Shown here one piece after another: positions 16,345 to 24,574 of a stretch of 64,000 bases of DNA. The DNA comes from Streptomyces cylindrosporus (lineage in GTDB: Bacteria; Actinomycetota; Actinomycetes; Streptomycetales; Streptomycetaceae). Location: contig NZ_JALDAY010000020.1 in the NCBI RefSeq assembly GCF_022698165.1, forward strand, positions 62,001 to 126,000, read 5' to 3'. How positions within the stretch are numbered: the first letter of the stretch is position 1; every line of letters begins with the position of its first letter. The notes beneath the pieces were generated by a model that was not told where the DNA came from, did not search any database, and saw only the letters and a program-made list of their open reading frames with translations. A program made the translations under genes and the position numbers.

Positions 16345-18297
16345 TCACGCCCCCGCCCGCTCCCGCCGACGCCGCCCCAGCAACTCCGCCAACCCCCGCC
16401 GCGTAGCGGCCAGCACCACCCGATCCTCCGCCCGCAACACATACGTGTCCGGCAGATCCCACACCAGCCCCGACTCCCGCCCGTCCTCGTACGCCTCCTC
16501 CACCGCAGGCTCCTGCCCACCCCCGCTACCCCCGGCACCCCCGCTGCTCCCGGCCCCCTGAACCCCCGTATCCAGCGCCAACACCCGCCACGCCCCCGCC
16601 CGAAACGCCTCCGCGACGGTCTTCCCCTCCAGCTGCGGATGCCCACCCACATCCACCGCGGCGAACAGCAACACCCGCCGCTCGACCGGAATCGCCCCCA
16701 GGATCTGCCGCCCCATCATCGCCCCGGCAAACGCCGGCGCAGCCAGATGAGACACGCTCCGACTCCGCGTGGACGCCCGAGGATGAGCGGCCCGAAGCGT
16801 CCGGTACACGGCGGTCGCGAAGTCGTCGTCGTACAACCGCAACACCACCCGCAGATCCGGCCGAACCGACCGTGCGTACAACGCGGCCTCTAGATTCGTC
16901 GTATCCGCACTGGTCACGGCCAGCAGCGCATGCGCCCGATGAATCTTGGCGGCCTCCAGCACACCTTCCTGAGTGACATCCCCCAACACCACAGGCACCC
17001 GCAACCGCCGAGCCGTGGCCAGCCCCCGGGCCTCCGGGTCGGACTCGACGCACACCACCGGAATGTGCAGCTCCCGCAGCCGGACCAGCACCCGCGTACC
17101 GATCTTGCCCAGCCCGAGGAGGACCACATGCCCGCCGAGCCCCCGAGGAGGCTTCCGCAGGGCCGAGGCCGACCGGAAGGTCCCCAGCGCTTCGAGCACG
17201 GCGGCCAGCAGCACCGGCAGCAGCAGCAACCCGACCAGCCCGGAAAGGAGTTGGAGCACCTGCCGCCCGACAGGCGCCCCGATCGCGGGATCGTCGATGG
17301 CGAAGAGATCGAGCAGCGTCAGATAGAAGGCGCTCAGCGGATGCATCCCGGTGACCACCCACAGGGCCACCGCGAGCGCGATCACACACGCCACCATGCC
17401 CGCGAGCGACCACCGCAGCCGCCGCGAGAACAGCGAGGCGAACGGCACGGCGCCGCGCGCGGGCGGCAGCGCGGGCCCGGAGTACGACACCTGCTCCAGT
17501 ACGACGGTCCCACGCCCCGTCGCACCCCGTACCGCCGCCGTGTCCGGCAGCAGCAACGGCCCGTCGTCCTCGCCGAGTCCGGAACCGTCCGCGCTGGTCG
17601 GCGACAGCACGGCGAGCGTGGCGAGCCCGGGTTCGGCCACCTGTCCGGGCCGCGGCGCCCGCTCCACGGCCCGCAGCAGCAGCCCGTCGGTCTGTACGAC
17701 CTTGCTGGTGCCGGCCACGGCGGTCGCGACCAGCGCCGGTGCCGCCGTGTCGGCGTCGGACAGCACGGTCGTAGACGCGTCGAAGCCGGATCCGTCGCCG
17801 TCGCCCGCGGCCAACGCGGCTGCCTGGTCGAGGAGTTCCTCGATGTGCTGGCCGAGCCGTCGGTTGTAGAGGCGCAGCACGAGCCGCAGGTGGGGGTTGA
17901 GGCGGCGGGCGGTGAGGGCGGCGCGGATGTTGGTCTCGTCGTCGTCATAGACGAGCGCGAGCGCGGCGGCCCGGGCCACGCCCGCCGTCCCGAGCGCCTC
18001 CTCGGTCGGCTCGGCGGCCTCCACGAGGCGTTCGCCGCCGACGGGTTCGCCGTTGCCGTTGCCGCGGTTCACGGCGGCGCTCACCCGGTCGATCAGCGCG
18101 GCCGTCGTCGCCCGGGCCCGCCCGACGACCGGCGGTCGTACATTCCGCTCCGACGGGGGTACGACGAGGGTGACCTGTTCCCCGTACACGCCGCGAAGTT
18201 CGGCGGCGAGCCGGTGCGCCAGCCCGTCGTCGCCGCACACGACCATGTGCGCGGACGGGTCCCCGTCCGGCAGCCCTTGATTCGGCACGCTCACCAC
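16345..18297 (-). CDS. Membrane protein with two RCK/TrkA-N NAD-binding domains
   Basis: 650 aa. The N-terminal TrkA-N-like domain (18-150, MVVCGDDGLAHRLAAEL, LALVYDDDETNIRAAL, LRLVLRLYNRRLG) is followed by a linker, then hydrophobic helices from about 290 to 370 (LAGMVACVIALAVALWVV and LLSGLVGLLLLPVLLAAVL). A canonical TrkA-N Rossmann fold (about 388-510: HVVLLGLGKIGTRVL, VVLGDVTQEGVLEAA, LRVVLRLYDDDFA) and a TrkA-C-like tail complete it. Such proteins gate or form cation channels of the CASTOR/POLLUX or K+ channel type. No clear TxGxG selectivity filter is visible (TLLDLFAIDDP sits at the pore position), so ion specificity is open. Confidence 0.88.
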   Translation of the reverse strand: MVSVPNQGLPDGDPSAHMVVCGDDGLAHRLAAELRGVYGEQVTLVVPPSERNVRPPVVGRARATTAALIDRVSAAVNRGNGNGEPVGGERLVEAAEPTEEALGTAGVARAAALALVYDDDETNIRAALTARRLNPHLRLVLRLYNRRLGQHIEELLDQAAALAAGDGDGSGFDASTTVLSDADTAAPALVATAVAGTSKVVQTDGLLLRAVERAPRPGQVAEPGLATLAVLSPTSADGSGLGEDDGPLLLPDTAAVRGATGRGTVVLEQVSYSGPALPPARGAVPFASLFSRRLRWSLAGMVACVIALAVALWVVTGMHPLSAFYLTLLDLFAIDDPAIGAPVGRQVLQLLSGLVGLLLLPVLLAAVLEALGTFRSASALRKPPRGLGGHVVLLGLGKIGTRVLVRLRELHIPVVCVESDPEARGLATARRLRVPVVLGDVTQEGVLEAAKIHRAHALLAVTSADTTNLEAALYARSVRPDLRVVLRLYDDDFATAVYRTLRAAHPRASTRSRSVSHLAAPAFAGAMMGRQILGAIPVERRVLLFAAVDVGGHPQLEGKTVAEAFRAGAWRVLALDTGVQGAGSSGGAGGSGGGQEPAVEEAYEDGRESGLVWDLPDTYVLRAEDRVVLAATRRGLAELLGRRRRERAGA

Positions 18298-18521
18298 GAG
18301 GGAAAAGACTGCCTCACCGGGACAGGTGGTTCCACCGACGAATGGCCGGGGTCACTGAACGCTCACACCCTCCTCGCCGTACCGAAGGGGAGGGAAACCA
18401 ACCGAAACCAACCCCCTTCCGCACCACCGGAGGTACCGCGCCCGTGGCCATCACCCGACCAGCCCCCACGGGGGAGGACAGCCATGAGCCGACGACCTGC
18501 GCTCCGGAGGGGGAGGAGAGG
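18298..18521. other. Intergenic region, divergent membrane genes
   Basis: 224 bp between divergent starts. It holds the short direct phrase AACCAACCGAAACCAACC near 18398 and a purine-rich ribosome site at 18506-18520. The permease frame stays open back to ATG 18342, but the upstream residues are Pro/Glu/Thr-rich and unlike the family. Confidence 0.5.
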
Positions 18522-19595
18522 GTGACCGGGAAGGCGGCGGAGCGCGCGCCCGGCACGGCGTCGGAGCGCGAGCGGGCGTCGGAGATCGACGGGTCGGTGG
18601 CGATCCGCGGGGCAGCGGAAGTCGGCGAGGCGGCGGAGGTCGGGCGGCGGGAGGCGCGGTCGCCGCTTGTTCTTACCATGCTTCTGCTGCTCCTGGTGCT
18701 GCTGCAGGGGCCGATCCGCGGAGCCCTGTCCGCGCCGGTGATGCAGAGCTGGATGACGGTGTTCGTCGCCGTACTCGTGCAGGCGCTGCCGTTCCTCGTG
18801 CTCGGCGTGCTGCTCTCCGCGGCGATCGCGGTGTTCGTGCCGCCGTCGTTCTTCGCCCGCGCCCTGCCCAGCCGCCCCGCCCTCGCCGTCCCGGTCGCGG
18901 GCATGGCGGGCGCGATCCTCCCGGGCTGCGAGTGCGCGTCGGTCCCGGTGGCCGGCGCCCTGGTCCGCCGGGGCGTCACCCCGGCCGCGGCCCTCGCCTT
19001 CCTCCTCTCCGCCCCCGCGATCAACCCGATCGTCCTGACCGCGACCGCCGTGGCCTTCCCCCGCAACCCCGAGATGGTCCTGGCCCGCTTCGTGGCCAGC
19101 CTCCTCGTGGCCTGCGCGATGGGCTGGCTGTGGCACCGCCTGGGCCGCACGGACTGGCTGCGCCCACCGGAGCGCCCGCACCACGAGGGCGACACCAAGG
19201 GCGCGGCGTTCTGGGGCTCGGTCCGGCACGACGTGATGCACGCGGGCGGCTTCCTGGTGGTGGGCGCGATGGCGGCGGCGACGCTCAAGGCCGTGGCCCC
19301 GGCGAGCTGGCTGCGCACCGCGGCGGACAACCCGCTGGTCGCGATCCTCGCGCTCGCGATCCTGGCCGTACTGCTGTCCATCTGCTCGGAGGCCGACGCG
19401 TTCGTGGCGGCGTCGCTGACCCAGTTCTCACTCACGGCCAAACTGGCGTTCCTGGTGGTGGGCCCGATGATCGACCTGAAACTCTTCGCGATGCAGGCGG
19501 GCACCTTCGGCCGCGGCTTCGCCCTCCGCTTCGCCCCGGCGACCTTCGTGGCGGCGATCCTGGGCGCGGTCCTGACCGCGGCGGTGCTGCTGTGA
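18522..19595 (+). CDS. Permease of the ArsP/DUF318 (YcgR-like) family
   Basis: 357 aa with about eight to ten membrane helices. Family marks: the first long helix pair (LVLTMLLLLLVLLQG, MQSWMTVFVAVLVQALPFLV), the conserved PGCECASVPVAGALVRRG near 130, LSAPAINPIVL, a cytosolic His-rich loop, then ICSEADAFVAASL. GTG at 18522 was preferred because GGAGGGGGAGGAGAG sits just before it; ATG 18342 is an in-frame alternative adding 60 residues. It overlaps the next gene by 4 bp (GTGA). The partner is a TIGR03943 protein, an arrangement like Bacillus ycgR-ycgQ, which is linked to zinc. The substrate here is inferred only. Confidence 0.9.
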   Translation: MTGKAAERAPGTASERERASEIDGSVAIRGAAEVGEAAEVGRREARSPLVLTMLLLLLVLLQGPIRGALSAPVMQSWMTVFVAVLVQALPFLVLGVLLSAAIAVFVPPSFFARALPSRPALAVPVAGMAGAILPGCECASVPVAGALVRRGVTPAAALAFLLSAPAINPIVLTATAVAFPRNPEMVLARFVASLLVACAMGWLWHRLGRTDWLRPPERPHHEGDTKGAAFWGSVRHDVMHAGGFLVVGAMAAATLKAVAPASWLRTAADNPLVAILALAILAVLLSICSEADAFVAASLTQFSLTAKLAFLVVGPMIDLKLFAMQAGTFGRGFALRFAPATFVAAILGAVLTAAVLL

Positions 19596-20326
19596 ACCGC
19601 CAGGCACAGGCGGCAGTCCTGTTCCTCACCGGCGCGGCCCTGCTGCACGCCGGATTCACCGACCTGTACCTGCGCTACGTCAAGGCGGGCCTGCAGCCCC
19701 TGCTGCTCCTGTCGGGCGCGGTACTGATCGCGACGTCACTGGCGACGGCGTGGTACGAGTGGCGGGGCCGAAGGGCGACGGCGGCGGCCGCCGGCGGCGA
19801 GGGCGCGGGCCACGTCCACCGGGAACCCCGTATCTCCTGGCTCCTGGTCCTCCCGCTCCTCGCCCTGATCCTGGTCGCCCCGCCGGCCCTCGGCTCGTAC
19901 AGCGCGATGCGCACCGGCACGGCCCTCCAACAGCCGTACGGCTACAACGCGTTGCCGGCCGAGGACCCGCTCCCCCTCACGGTGGTCGACTACGCGACCC
20001 GCGCGGTCTACGACCACGGCCGCCACCTCACCGGCCACCGGATCAAGGTCACCGGCTTCGTGGCCCTGGACCGCACCGGCGCCCCCTACCTCGTCCGCAT
20101 GGCCCTCAACTGCTGCGCCGCGGACGCCCAGCCGGTGAAGATCGCCCTGACCGGCAAGATCCCCCCGGTCCTCCAGCCGGACAAGTGGCTGGAGGTGACC
20201 GGCACTTACACCGCCAAGGAGACCAGGGACCCGGTCAACAACGGCCCCATCCCGTACCTCCGGGTGACCTCGGCGACCCCCGTCCCCGTACCGAAGGACC
20301 CGTACGACGAGAGCTGGAACAACTGA
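19592..20326 (+). CDS. TIGR03943/YcgQ-like two-helix protein
   Basis: 244 aa. The N-terminal helices (AAVLFLTGAALLHAGFTDLYL and LLLLSGAVLIATSLATAWY regions) and a third segment (WLLVLPLLALILVAPPALG) precede a soluble outside domain. That domain has the family hallmarks GFVALD and LVRMALNCCAADAQPVKI, with adjacent cysteines that could bind metal. It ends PYLRVTSATPV. GTG start overlaps the permease stop codon. Works with the permease, probably as one transport or metal-handling unit. Confidence 0.9.
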   Translation: MNRQAQAAVLFLTGAALLHAGFTDLYLRYVKAGLQPLLLLSGAVLIATSLATAWYEWRGRRATAAAAGGEGAGHVHREPRISWLLVLPLLALILVAPPALGSYSAMRTGTALQQPYGYNALPAEDPLPLTVVDYATRAVYDHGRHLTGHRIKVTGFVALDRTGAPYLVRMALNCCAADAQPVKIALTGKIPPVLQPDKWLEVTGTYTAKETRDPVNNGPIPYLRVTSATPVPVPKDPYDESWNN

Positions 20327-20371
20327 CACCGGCCGAGCCGCGCGAGGGGGTATCGGCTGTCGGCGCCGGCC

Positions 20372-21133
20372 TCAGATGCTCTGTCCGCCGGAGATCTCGA
20401 CGCGCTGCGCCGTGACCCATCGGTTCGCGTCCGAGAGCAGCGCGGCGAGGGCGGCGCCGATGTCGTCGGGCTCGCCCACGCGGCCCAGCGCGACCTGCGA
20501 GGTGAGGTACGCGCGCACCTGCTCGTCGTGCATCATGCCGCCGCCGAAGTCGGTCGCGGTCGCTCCGGGGGCGATGGCGTTGACGCGGATGCCGCGTCCG
20601 CCGAGCTCCTTGGCCTGGTAGCGGGTGAGGACCTCGACGGCGCCCTTGACCGCGCCGTAGGCGGCGTGGCCCGGGACGGTGATGCGGGTCAGTCCGCTGG
20701 AGACGTTCACGACGGCGCCGCCGTCGGCGAGCCGCGGCAGCAGGGTCTGGGTGAGGAAGAAGACGCCCTTGAGGTGAACGTTCACCAGGTCGTCGAAGTC
20801 CTTCTCGGTGGTCTCCGCGAACGGGGCCTGAAGGTCATGACCGGCGTTGTTGACCAGGAAGTCGAAGGTCGTCCTGGACCAGCGGGCTTCGAGTTCGGCA
20901 CCCAGCCGCTCGGCGAAGCCGGCGAAGGAACCCACGTCGCCGGTGTCCAGGCGCAGCGCGACCGCGGACCGGCCCCGCTCCGCGACGGCCGCCACGACCT
21001 CTTCGGCCTCCGCCTGATTGCTCCGGTACGTTACGACGACGTCGACGCCGGCCGCGGCGAGGTGCAGGGCGTGCGCGCGTCCCAGACCACGGTTGGCGCC
21101 GGTGATGACGGCGATCTTCTGGTCGGTGCTCAT
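20372..21133 (-). CDS. Short-chain dehydrogenase/reductase (FabG-like)
   Basis: 253 aa. The cofactor motif TGANRGLGRAHA near 12, NNAGHD near 95, the catalytic Ser in NVSSG, YGAVK (Tyr-x3-Lys) near 162, and a C-terminal ISGGQSI are all in place. Start chosen at ATG 21133 (MSTDQK), with GGAG 9 nt upstream. Divergent from the XRE regulator, sharing the palindrome at 21209-21271. This SDR-MmyB-type pairing is frequent in Streptomyces, so the regulator probably controls this gene. Substrate unknown. Confidence 0.93.
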   Translation of the reverse strand: MSTDQKIAVITGANRGLGRAHALHLAAAGVDVVVTYRSNQAEAEEVVAAVAERGRSAVALRLDTGDVGSFAGFAERLGAELEARWSRTTFDFLVNNAGHDLQAPFAETTEKDFDDLVNVHLKGVFFLTQTLLPRLADGGAVVNVSSGLTRITVPGHAAYGAVKGAVEVLTRYQAKELGGRGIRVNAIAPGATATDFGGGMMHDEQVRAYLTSQVALGRVGEPDDIGAALAALLSDANRWVTAQRVEISGGQSI

Positions 21134-21208
21134 GGTGACTCCTTGACGGGGTGTCGGCTTCACAGACCAGTTGAGGCGCCGGCGGCAGCGGCAACCAGTG
21201 CCCGTTTG

Positions 21209-21271
21209 TCCACTGTCCGGCGATCCCAGGCTGCGGTGGAGGAGCTCAGCCTGGGATCGGCAGACAGTGGA
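21209..21271. promoter_or_regulatory. Large two-part palindrome between SDR and XRE genes
   Basis: TCCACTGTC (21209-21217), 4 bp, GATCCCAGGCTG (21222-21233), a 13-bp centre, CAGCCTGGGATC (21247-21258), 4 bp, GACAGTGGA (21263-21271). Both arm pairs are perfect and equally spaced, giving a 63-bp symmetric element. It lies 32 bp before the regulator ATG and 76 bp from the SDR start. A two-dimer operator for the regulator is the simplest reading. Confidence 0.7.
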
Positions 21272-21302
21272 TACGGTCCGTCGGGCGCGGCACAGTGGCG
21301 GT

Positions 21303-22142
21303 ATGGATCAGACGGGCCTTGCGGCGTTCCTCCGTACGCGTCGAGAGGCGCTGCAACCTGCCGACGTCGGCTTTCCCGCGGGGCACCGCCGTCGTACGCC
21401 GGGACTGCGGCGCGAGGAAGTGGCCGTGCTGTGCCAGATGTCGACCGACTACTACAGCCGCCTCGAACGAGGGCGCGGGCCCCGGCCGTCCGAACAGATG
21501 ATCGCCTCGATCGCCCGCGGTCTCCGGCTCACCCTCGACGAGCGCGACCACCTGTTCGTGCTGGCCGGACACAACGCGCCCGCCCGCGCGACGCGCAGCG
21601 ATCACGTCAACGCGGGCATGATGCGCATCCTCGACCGGCTCCAGGACACGCCGGCGCAGATCGTCACCGGCATCGGCGAGACTCTCGTCCAGACCCCGCT
21701 CGCCGTGGCCCTGCTCGGCGACCAGACCCACTTCACCGGGCCCGAGCGAAGCCTCTTCCACCGCTGGTTCACCGACCCGGGCGAGCGCGGACGCTATGTC
21801 CCGGAGGACCACGCCACGCACAGTCGCGTGTACGTGGCACAGCTCAGAGCCGTCGCCGCGCGCGAGGGAAGCGGATCCCGGGCGGACCTGCTCGCGCGCG
21901 AACTCCGTACCGCGAGCCCCGAGTTCGCCGCCCTGTGGGCCCGCCACGAGGTGGGCGTCACGTACACCAACCGCAAGGGCATCATCCACCCCGAGCTCGG
22001 GAGGATCTCCCTCTACTGCCAGACGCTGGTCGACCCGGACCAGTCCCAGTCGCTGCTGGTGTTCACCGCGACGCCCGGCACGGAGGACCACGACAAGCTC
22101 CAGCTGCTGTCGGTGATCGGAAGCCAGCACCTGGCGACGTGA
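21303..22142 (+). CDS. XRE-family regulator with MmyB-like ligand domain
   Basis: 279 aa. The N-terminal helix-turn-helix is typical of the MmyB/SCO-type group (FLRTRREALQPADVGFPAG, RRTPGLRREEVA, STDYYSRLERGRG, PSEQMIASIARGLRLT). The C-terminal ligand-binding domain (about 105-275) includes the arginine-rich start, RWFTDPGERGRY, FAALWARHEV and LLSVIGSQHLAT. In relatives this domain binds fatty-acid-like molecules. Divergent from the SDR gene, with a compound palindrome between them. Confidence 0.92.
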   Translation: MDQTGLAAFLRTRREALQPADVGFPAGHRRRTPGLRREEVAVLCQMSTDYYSRLERGRGPRPSEQMIASIARGLRLTLDERDHLFVLAGHNAPARATRSDHVNAGMMRILDRLQDTPAQIVTGIGETLVQTPLAVALLGDQTHFTGPERSLFHRWFTDPGERGRYVPEDHATHSRVYVAQLRAVAAREGSGSRADLLARELRTASPEFAALWARHEVGVTYTNRKGIIHPELGRISLYCQTLVDPDQSQSLLVFTATPGTEDHDKLQLLSVIGSQHLAT

Positions 22143-22195
22143 CCGGGCGGCCACGCGATCGGGCCGCGGCCGTACGGCCGGGGTTCCGGCAGGGC

Positions 22196-22789
22196 CTACG
22201 AGCGTACGGCGGCGAACGCGTCGTCGACGAGGTTTGTCAGGGGCCGCCCGCCCCCGACCTCCGTCCACACCGTCGCCGCGACGTCCAGGCAGCCCAGAGC
22301 CGCCGAGACCAGAGCACGCGCCCGCAGTGACTGCGCTGCCTTCGCTGTCTTCGCTGCCTCCGGCTGCCCGGACGCTCGCAGCCGTCGTTCGACATGCGGA
22401 ACCAGCATCCGCTGCCAGCGCAGCTGCTTGTCGAGCATGGCGGTGCGCAGCGAGGGGGTTTCGGCGAGCATCTTCGCCCGGCGCAGACCGACCTCATCGT
22501 CTTCCAGCGAGGTGACGCACACCTCCAGGGCGTGCCGCAGCGCGGACCACGGCTCCTCGTCGGCCGGCCGGTCCTCCAGTGCGGCGGCGACGTCCTGTCC
22601 GAGTTCGACGAGCCCGCCGATCACCATGTCTTCCTTGGTGTCGAAATAGCGGAACAGGCTCCGTCCGGACATGCCGACCACGGCCGCGATCTGGTTGACC
22701 GTCGTCTCCTCGAACCCCTGCTCCAGGAACAGCTCCATCGCCTTGGCCGCGATCTCGGCGCGCACCGCCCGCCGGGCTACATCGCGCAT
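22196..22789 (-). CDS. TetR-family transcriptional regulator
   Basis: 197 aa. N-terminal helix-turn-helix (AKAMELFLEQGFEETTVNQ, IAAVVGMSGRSLFRYFDTKEDM) and an all-helical ligand domain with LRTAMLDKQLRWQRML. Divergent from the VOC-SDR-ALDH operon, with TTGTCA-5-TGACAA in the intergenic region, so it is the likely repressor of that operon. Confidence 0.92.
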   Translation of the reverse strand: MRDVARRAVRAEIAAKAMELFLEQGFEETTVNQIAAVVGMSGRSLFRYFDTKEDMVIGGLVELGQDVAAALEDRPADEEPWSALRHALEVCVTSLEDDEVGLRRAKMLAETPSLRTAMLDKQLRWQRMLVPHVERRLRASGQPEAAKTAKAAQSLRARALVSAALGCLDVAATVWTEVGGGRPLTNLVDDAFAAVRS

Positions 22790-22861
22790 CCCACCGTCTC
22801 CCGCTTCGCCGCCGTCTTCCCCATCGGCGGATCATAGCGTGCCATTTTTGTCAGTCGCCGC

Positions 22862-22902
22862 CACTCGCACTCGCACTCGCACTCGCACCCGCACTCGCAC
22901 CG
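22862..22902. repeat. CACTCG hexamer tandem repeat
   Basis: Six tandem copies, CACTCG x4 (22862-22885), CACCCG, CACTCG, then a partial unit, in the TetR to VOC gap. It may vary in copy number and shift the spacing between the operator and the tetR promoter. Confidence 0.75.
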
Positions 22903-22931
22903 ACCGTCATGATGGTCTCTCACTGCCTAGC

Positions 22932-22948
22932 TTGTCACTCACTGACAA
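22932..22948. promoter_or_regulatory. Candidate TetR operator
   Basis: TTGTCA (22932-22937), CTCAC, TGACAA (22943-22948) is a perfect inverted repeat placed 48 bp before the VOC start. A related half-site TTGTCAGT occurs near 22848 on the tetR side. Size and place suit a TetR dimer site. Confidence 0.6.
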
Positions 22949-22996
22949 TCGTGTCTATGGTGGACAGGCGCAGTGAAGCGATGAGAGGAGAAGGCA

Positions 22997-23755
22997 GTGA
23001 ATATCGACTTCCACGAGGACGGCGCCCCGGCGTGGGTGGAGCTGAGCACGCCCGACGCCGAGGTGAGCACGGGTTTCTACGGGCAGCTGTTCGGCTGGAC
23101 CTTCGCCGAGGGGTTCGGGGGGCAACCGCAGTCGTGGTTGGCCGAGTTGGGCGGGCGCCCGGCCGCCGCCGTCACGGCGACGCCCGGTGCCGGGCGCGGC
23201 TCCTGGACCACGTTCGTCAACGTGACCGACGCGGCGAAGGCCGCCGAGAAGATCACCGCGGCCGGCGGAAGCGTGCTGAGCGGGCCCCGGTCACTGGGCA
23301 CGGCGGGCCGTTCGGCCGAGGTGGCCGACCACGCCAGGACCCGGTTCGGCCTGTGGGAGGCCGGCGAGCACCGCGGCTTCGGTGTCGCGGGCGAGCCGGG
23401 CGCCTTCCACGGCGGCGAGCTGATCACCGACGACGTCGAAGCGTCCGCGGCGTTCTACGGCCCGGTCTTCGGCTGGACCCTCGGCGAGCCCTACGGCCCC
23501 CTGAACCGCCGGGACTTGCAGCTGGGCGGCCGGAGCATCTCGGTACTGCTGCCGCGGCCACCGGCCATGCCGGCCGAGATGCCCCCGTACTGGGACGCGT
23601 ACTTCACCGTCGCCGACGCCGCGCGGACGGCCGACGCCGCCGTCCGGCTCGGCGCCACGGTGCTGATGCCGGCCACCGCGACCGAGCACGGCGCCATCGC
23701 GGTCCTCGCCGACCCCACGGGCGCGGTGTTCACCGCCCTGGCCCCCACCCACTGA
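22997..23755 (+). CDS. VOC (glyoxalase/bleomycin-resistance fold) protein, two domains
   Basis: 252 aa made of two tandem VOC modules: 1-120 (PAWVELSTPDAEVSTGFYGQ, LFGWTF) and 128-252 (GELITDDVEASAAFYGPV, FGWTL, YWDAYFTVADAA, AIAVLADPTGAVF). The fold binds metals or small toxic ligands. GTG start with GAGGAGAAGG upstream. First gene of a three-gene operon with an SDR and an aldehyde dehydrogenase. Substrate unknown. Confidence 0.9.
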   Translation: MNIDFHEDGAPAWVELSTPDAEVSTGFYGQLFGWTFAEGFGGQPQSWLAELGGRPAAAVTATPGAGRGSWTTFVNVTDAAKAAEKITAAGGSVLSGPRSLGTAGRSAEVADHARTRFGLWEAGEHRGFGVAGEPGAFHGGELITDDVEASAAFYGPVFGWTLGEPYGPLNRRDLQLGGRSISVLLPRPPAMPAEMPPYWDAYFTVADAARTADAAVRLGATVLMPATATEHGAIAVLADPTGAVFTALAPTH

Positions 23756-23786
23756 CGCACCGAGCCCCACCACCAAGGAGGACACC

Positions 23787-24533
23787 ATGACCGTCAACGG
23801 CAAGGTCGGCATCGTCACCGGCGCCGGTTCGGGCCTGGGCGAGGCGGGAGCCAAGCGACTCGCCCGCGAGGGCGCGAAGATCATCGTCGCGGACCGCGAC
23901 ACCGCCGGCGCCGAACGAGTCGCCAAGGAGATCGCCGCCGAGGGAGGACGGGCCGCGGCGTTCACGGCGGACATCTCCACCTTCGAGGCGGCCCAGGAAC
24001 TCGTCGGGTTCGCGGTGCGCACGTACGGCCGCCTGGACTTCGCCTTCAACAACGCGGGCGTCACCCCCGCGCTGACCGACACCCACGAGGTCGACCCACA
24101 GGACTGGCTCGACGTCATCGGGACCAACCTCACCGGCACCTTCTTCTGTATGAAGGCCGAACTGGCCCACTTCGTCGACCACGGCGGCGGCGCCATCCTC
24201 AACATGGCCTCCACCGCCGGAGTGATGGCCCACGCGGGCCGCCCCGCCTACGCGGCCTCCAAGCACGGGATCGTCGGTCTGACACGCAGCGCCGCCGTCG
24301 AGTACGCCCAGCGCGGCATCCGGATCAACGCGATCGCGCCCGGCCCGATCGACGCCCCGTCGGCACAAGGGCTGCCTCCGCAGATCCGCAAGGCCATCGC
24401 CGACAAGACCGCGATGAAGCGCCCCGGCACCGTGGACGAGGTCGCGTCCGTGGCGGCCTTCCTGCTGTCGGACGAGGCGTCCTTCGTCACGGGTTCCGTG
24501 TACGAGGTCAACGGCGGCCAGACCCAGCTGTGA
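23787..24533 (+). CDS. Short-chain dehydrogenase (SDR)
   Basis: 248 aa classical SDR: TGAGSGLGEAGA near 12, NNAGVTP near 90, NMASTAG with the catalytic Ser, YAASKHG (Tyr-x3-Lys) near 154, NAIAPGPIDAPS and the C-terminal SVYEVNGGQTQL. AAGGAGG precedes the ATG. Middle gene of the VOC-SDR-ALDH operon; with the ALDH it could oxidise an alcohol stepwise to an acid. Confidence 0.93.
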   Translation: MTVNGKVGIVTGAGSGLGEAGAKRLAREGAKIIVADRDTAGAERVAKEIAAEGGRAAAFTADISTFEAAQELVGFAVRTYGRLDFAFNNAGVTPALTDTHEVDPQDWLDVIGTNLTGTFFCMKAELAHFVDHGGGAILNMASTAGVMAHAGRPAYAASKHGIVGLTRSAAVEYAQRGIRINAIAPGPIDAPSAQGLPPQIRKAIADKTAMKRPGTVDEVASVAAFLLSDEASFVTGSVYEVNGGQTQL

Positions 24534-24574
24534 CGGCGGCCCGCCGCTCACGACGTACCGAGGAAGGAGTACTC

